Notes under the pieces: model-generated
What the model was told of the DNA's origin: nothing
The model's database searches: none
What the model saw: the letters and a program-made list of their open reading frames with translations, nothing else
Assembly: GCA_039029315.1 (NCBI GenBank)
Contig: JBCCGK010000168.1
Coordinates: 1-17,049, forward strand
From: JBCCCJ01 sp039029315
Lineage (GTDB): Bacteria > Bacteroidota > Bacteroidia > J057
DNA: 17,049 bases
Reading direction: 5' to 3'
Translations under genes and position numbers: made by a program
In this document: positions 14,966 to 17,049 of the stretch, in pieces
Layout of the letters: the number at the start of each line of letters is the position of its first letter
How positions within the stretch are numbered: the stretch's first letter is position 1

Positions 14966-15847
14966 CTATTTCTCTTCTCCTAGATTTTCTCCCCATTTAG
15001 GTGCAATGGAGGCGCCCTGCTCAGCAATCGGATGAGCATCTTTAAGTTGTGGCCAGTTGGCAGGACGTTCAAAATCCTGACCAGATTGAAGGACTTGTGC
15101 AGTCGGATGATGTTCTTTGATGTCTCCCCAGGTGGTTTGTGACCAGTTCTGCTCATCGAGGACCTTCATATTCGTTTCCTTGAGGGGGCCAGAAACTGCT
15201 TTCCCGATCAGTGGCCACCACAGGCTTTCTGTCTCGCGATCCCACATCACGAATCCATCCAATCCATTCCAGACCGTCTCATCGAAATAGGTATATCCAC
15301 TCAGGGCAAAGGTGAAGGTATGATCGCCGATGGTTCGATCATAAATGGCTCCCAAATCAGCCAAAATACAATACACAGCCATGATCGGCCTGCCTTCTAC
15401 CACATCATTCACGACCTCATGTCTGGTCAGGTCCTTGACAGAATAGGCTTTGGTGGTTTGGCCTATGTGCAGCAAGAGAAAGCGATCTTCTGCCTCCCAA
15501 GCAGTATCTGCTTCCTGGACAGAAATAAACTGAGGTTCCAGCAAGGCTGGGAATCGCTCTCTGCCGATCCCAAAATGGAACTGCTCATCCTTGAGGCTAC
15601 AATCAGTGATGTCAAAATGCATATGAGCTTCTTCTCCGCCAAAGAGAAATTTTTTGCCATCTTGTTCAAAAATCTTTCCGTTCTCGATGGAAAGAGGAAA
15701 TGATCGCTCTTTGGGTTCCTCTTCCCGGGCCTGCGAATCTGCAGAAGATTCATCGGTATCTGCCAGATCAGTTTGCTGAGTATCGGAAGTAGGAGTACAC
15801 GCCAGACAGGAAAGACAGAGAATCAGAATAGTCAGAAGATGTTTCAT
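14966..15847 (-). CDS. DUF3179 domain lipoprotein
   Basis: A 293-residue lipoprotein. The signal peptide is MKHLLTILILCLSCLAC with probable lipidation at C17 (C14 is an alternative), followed by an acidic, low-complexity linker to about residue 48. The rest matches DUF3179: KAYSVKDLTRHEVVND, EGRPIMAVYC, FTFALSGYTYF, MWDRETESLWWPLIGKAVSG, and TTWGDIKEHHPTAQVL. The family usually has YCPLC; here the motif reads YCILA, so C160 remains and the second cysteine is alanine (A163). The function of DUF3179 proteins is not established. It is divergent from the flavoprotein gene across 130 bp and lies 105 bp upstream of the BioD-like gene on the same strand. Confidence 0.88.
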   Translation of the reverse strand: MKHLLTILILCLSCLACTPTSDTQQTDLADTDESSADSQAREEEPKERSFPLSIENGKIFEQDGKKFLFGGEEAHMHFDITDCSLKDEQFHFGIGRERFPALLEPQFISVQEADTAWEAEDRFLLLHIGQTTKAYSVKDLTRHEVVNDVVEGRPIMAVYCILADLGAIYDRTIGDHTFTFALSGYTYFDETVWNGLDGFVMWDRETESLWWPLIGKAVSGPLKETNMKVLDEQNWSQTTWGDIKEHHPTAQVLQSGQDFERPANWPQLKDAHPIAEQGASIAPKWGENLGEEK

Positions 15848-15888
15848 ACAATGGGATTTAACAGTAACTTGGTCATAAATTTAGGTCC

Positions 15889-15916
15889 GCCAACCCCAAT
15901 AAGATTGGAGTTTGGC
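15889..15916. repeat. Imperfect inverted repeat between divergent genes
   Basis: GCCAACCCCAAT (15889-15900) and ATTGGAGTTTGGC (15904-15916) pair with one bulged base and one mismatch around a 3-base loop. It sits between the divergent starts of the DUF3179 lipoprotein (15847) and the flavoprotein (15978). That position suits a shared operator or an early-transcript hairpin; a terminator role is unlikely because no gene ends here. Confidence 0.4.
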
Positions 15917-15977
15917 AGACATTTCGCTTGATATAATGCAGGCATCCTATTGCTTAGCGGGACAAGATACGCATCTC

Positions 15978-16502
15978 ATGATTACCATCATTTCAGGAAC
16001 CAATAGCAACAAAAGCATTTCCTTACAACTTGCCGATATTTATCACGATTATCTTCAGTCCAAAGGCCTAACAAGTCAAGTGTTGGATCTGCGAGAGATG
16101 CCAACAGATATCATAGGTCCGAATATGTATCATGATCGCCCAGCCTCATTTGTTGCCTTTCAGGAACAGTACCTTGTCCCGGCAGACAAGTTTGTGGTGG
16201 TCCTTCCCGAATACAATGGTGGCATTCCAGGGATCTTCAAGCTGATGTTGGATGTGAGTGATATTGAAAGATGCTATTATGGAAAAAAAGCCTGTATTAC
16301 TGGTCTGAGTGCAGGTCGCGCTGGCAATGCCCGGGGGCTGGATACCCTGACCAATATCTTCCACTATCTTCGCATGGGCGTTTTTCATTTCAAGCTTCCC
16401 ATCTCCCGTTCCTTTTCTCTAATGGATGAGAATCAGAAATTTACACATCAGCCCACCATCGAATTAATGAAAGAGCAGATGGATCAGTTTGTGGCATTCT
16501 GA
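15978..16502 (+). CDS. NADPH-dependent FMN reductase-like flavoprotein
   Basis: A 174-residue flavodoxin-fold protein. The ATG at 15978 (MITIISGTNSNKS) is chosen because the first strand and phosphate-binding loop begin there; an upstream TTG at 15912 would add an unconserved leader across the inverted repeat. GTNSNKSIS (7-15) is the FMN phosphate loop, and LPEYNGGIPGIFKLMLD (from 76) is the hallmark isoalloxazine loop of the NADPH-dependent FMN reductase family. TGLSAGRAGNARGLD (from 108) is the third flavin-contacting segment. Expected role: cytoplasmic two-electron reduction of FMN, quinones or similar acceptors with NAD(P)H; the true substrate is unknown. It ends 16 bp from the convergent HAF-like gene. 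Confidence 0.88.
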   Translation: MITIISGTNSNKSISLQLADIYHDYLQSKGLTSQVLDLREMPTDIIGPNMYHDRPASFVAFQEQYLVPADKFVVVLPEYNGGIPGIFKLMLDVSDIERCYYGKKACITGLSAGRAGNARGLDTLTNIFHYLRMGVFHFKLPISRSFSLMDENQKFTHQPTIELMKEQMDQFVAF

Positions 16503-16518
16503 TCAAAGTTGGACAGCA

Positions 16519-17049
16519 TTACTTCTGCACCACAAATACATGTCGGAAAGTACCATTTGGTCCTCGACGGCGCAATTCCCCATTACCGATGATCAAGCCC
16601 ATATTGTTGATCGCGCGGGCTTCAGCATGACCAGATTCTGAGGTGTTATTGGGCGTGATGTCTTCAAAGCCAGTAAAATCCAGATTGACTGTGAATGCTC
16701 TGTAATTGGTTCCGCCCCATTGTTCCTGATCCCTTCCTACCATGCCTACCAATCTACCATCTTTGCCGATATCTGTGAATTCAAAGGTTTGATAATACCA
16801 GGGACCTTCTTTGATATCGCTACCGAATAACCGTGGAGCATCATCTCCTATTTTGTAGACCATTCCATAGGACCGATGATCATTATTTTTTCCCATAGAT
16901 CCAACCATCCTGCCTTCATTGTCGATGGCGTGAATTCGAGCAGAACTTGCCTGAATGACATCAAACGGGAGTTCAGAGATAGATTCGTCAGCAATGGTAT
17001 AGGTCAGAATTACCCTGCTTAAATCTGTTAATTTCTTGGCCTCGAGAAC
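16519..17049 (-). CDS. C-terminal part of a HAF-repeat/DUF3466-like protein, cut by window edge
   Basis: The frame is open from the stop at 16519 to the right edge (176 codons), so the gene is partial at its 5' end and any internal ATG, such as 16908, is not the true start. Repeated segments combine an Ala/Ile/Asn turn with a Gly-rich strand: ARIHAIDNEGRMVGSMG, FTDIGKDGRLVGMVG, and ARAINNMGLIIGNGE. They resemble HAF repeats and DUF3466-type extracellular propeller-like repeats. The protein ends HVFVVQK with no type IX secretion sorting tail and no membrane anchor visible. It is probably secreted or surface-exposed, but the N-terminus is outside the window, and the function is unknown. Confidence 0.72.
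   Translation of the reverse strand, partial: VLEAKKLTDLSRVILTYTIADESISELPFDVIQASSARIHAIDNEGRMVGSMGKNNDHRSYGMVYKIGDDAPRLFGSDIKEGPWYYQTFEFTDIGKDGRLVGMVGRDQEQWGGTNYRAFTVNLDFTGFEDITPNNTSESGHAEARAINNMGLIIGNGELRRRGPNGTFRHVFVVQK

Noticed and set aside
15911..15936. An enterobacterial-type promoter (TTGGCA and TATAAT) before the flavoprotein
   Set aside because: The spacing is only 14 bases, and Bacteroidota housekeeping promoters use a different consensus; it is most likely chance.

Overview
The window looks like chromosomal DNA from a Bacteroidota bacterium, most likely a Saprospiria/Lewinella-type relative (the class-level guess is inference). The evidence is a type IX secretion C-terminal sorting domain on the first gene, lipoprotein signal peptides, start sites mostly without Shine-Dalgarno sequences, and an exact Bacteroidota-type TAnnTTTG promoter element. 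Base composition looks moderate and even. I see no tRNA, rRNA, CRISPR array, insertion sequence or phage gene. No gene-free stretch exceeds 300 bases; the longest are 8327-8497, 7721-7867, 15848-15977 and 1180-1298.

Layout. 1-75 may hold the first codons of a minus-strand gene. 76-1179 (-) is a secreted lamin-tail/Ig-like protein with a T9SS tail. 1299-2783 (+) is a MocR-type regulator whose PLP-binding lysine is arginine, followed by 2858-3799 (+), an esterase-like lipoprotein. 3818-7720 (-) is a 1300-residue lipoprotein that joins a DUF6807 (PmoA-like) domain, a PVC-type dehydrogenase propeller, HEAT-like repeats and a cytochrome c domain.

The centre of interest is a minus-strand block from 13573 down to 7868. 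Its order is: Rrf2-family Fe-S regulator, CcoN-like haem-copper oxidase subunit I, di-haem CcoO-like subunit with an extra C-terminal cytochrome c, 77-aa protein, 90-aa CxxC membrane protein, Ig-like protein with a C-terminal membrane helix, group III truncated haemoglobin, four-helix membrane protein and, after a 171-bp gap, a hemerythrin. Several gene pairs overlap by 1-14 bases, so this is very probably one transcript. A near-perfect palindrome upstream of the rrf2 gene encloses a TAnnTTTG box, which suggests that the regulator represses its own operon by covering the promoter. My reading (inference) is a compact respiratory or detoxification module for low oxygen and/or nitric oxide. It lacks CcoP, CcoQ and the usual maturation genes within the window and carries several undescribed small subunits.

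The right part holds a BioD-like/DRTGG P-loop protein (13676-14860, -), a DUF3179 lipoprotein lacking the second cysteine of its usual motif (14966-15847, -), a divergent NADPH-dependent FMN reductase-like flavoprotein (15978-16502, +), and the C-terminal part of a HAF-repeat-like protein that runs off the right edge (16519-17049, -).
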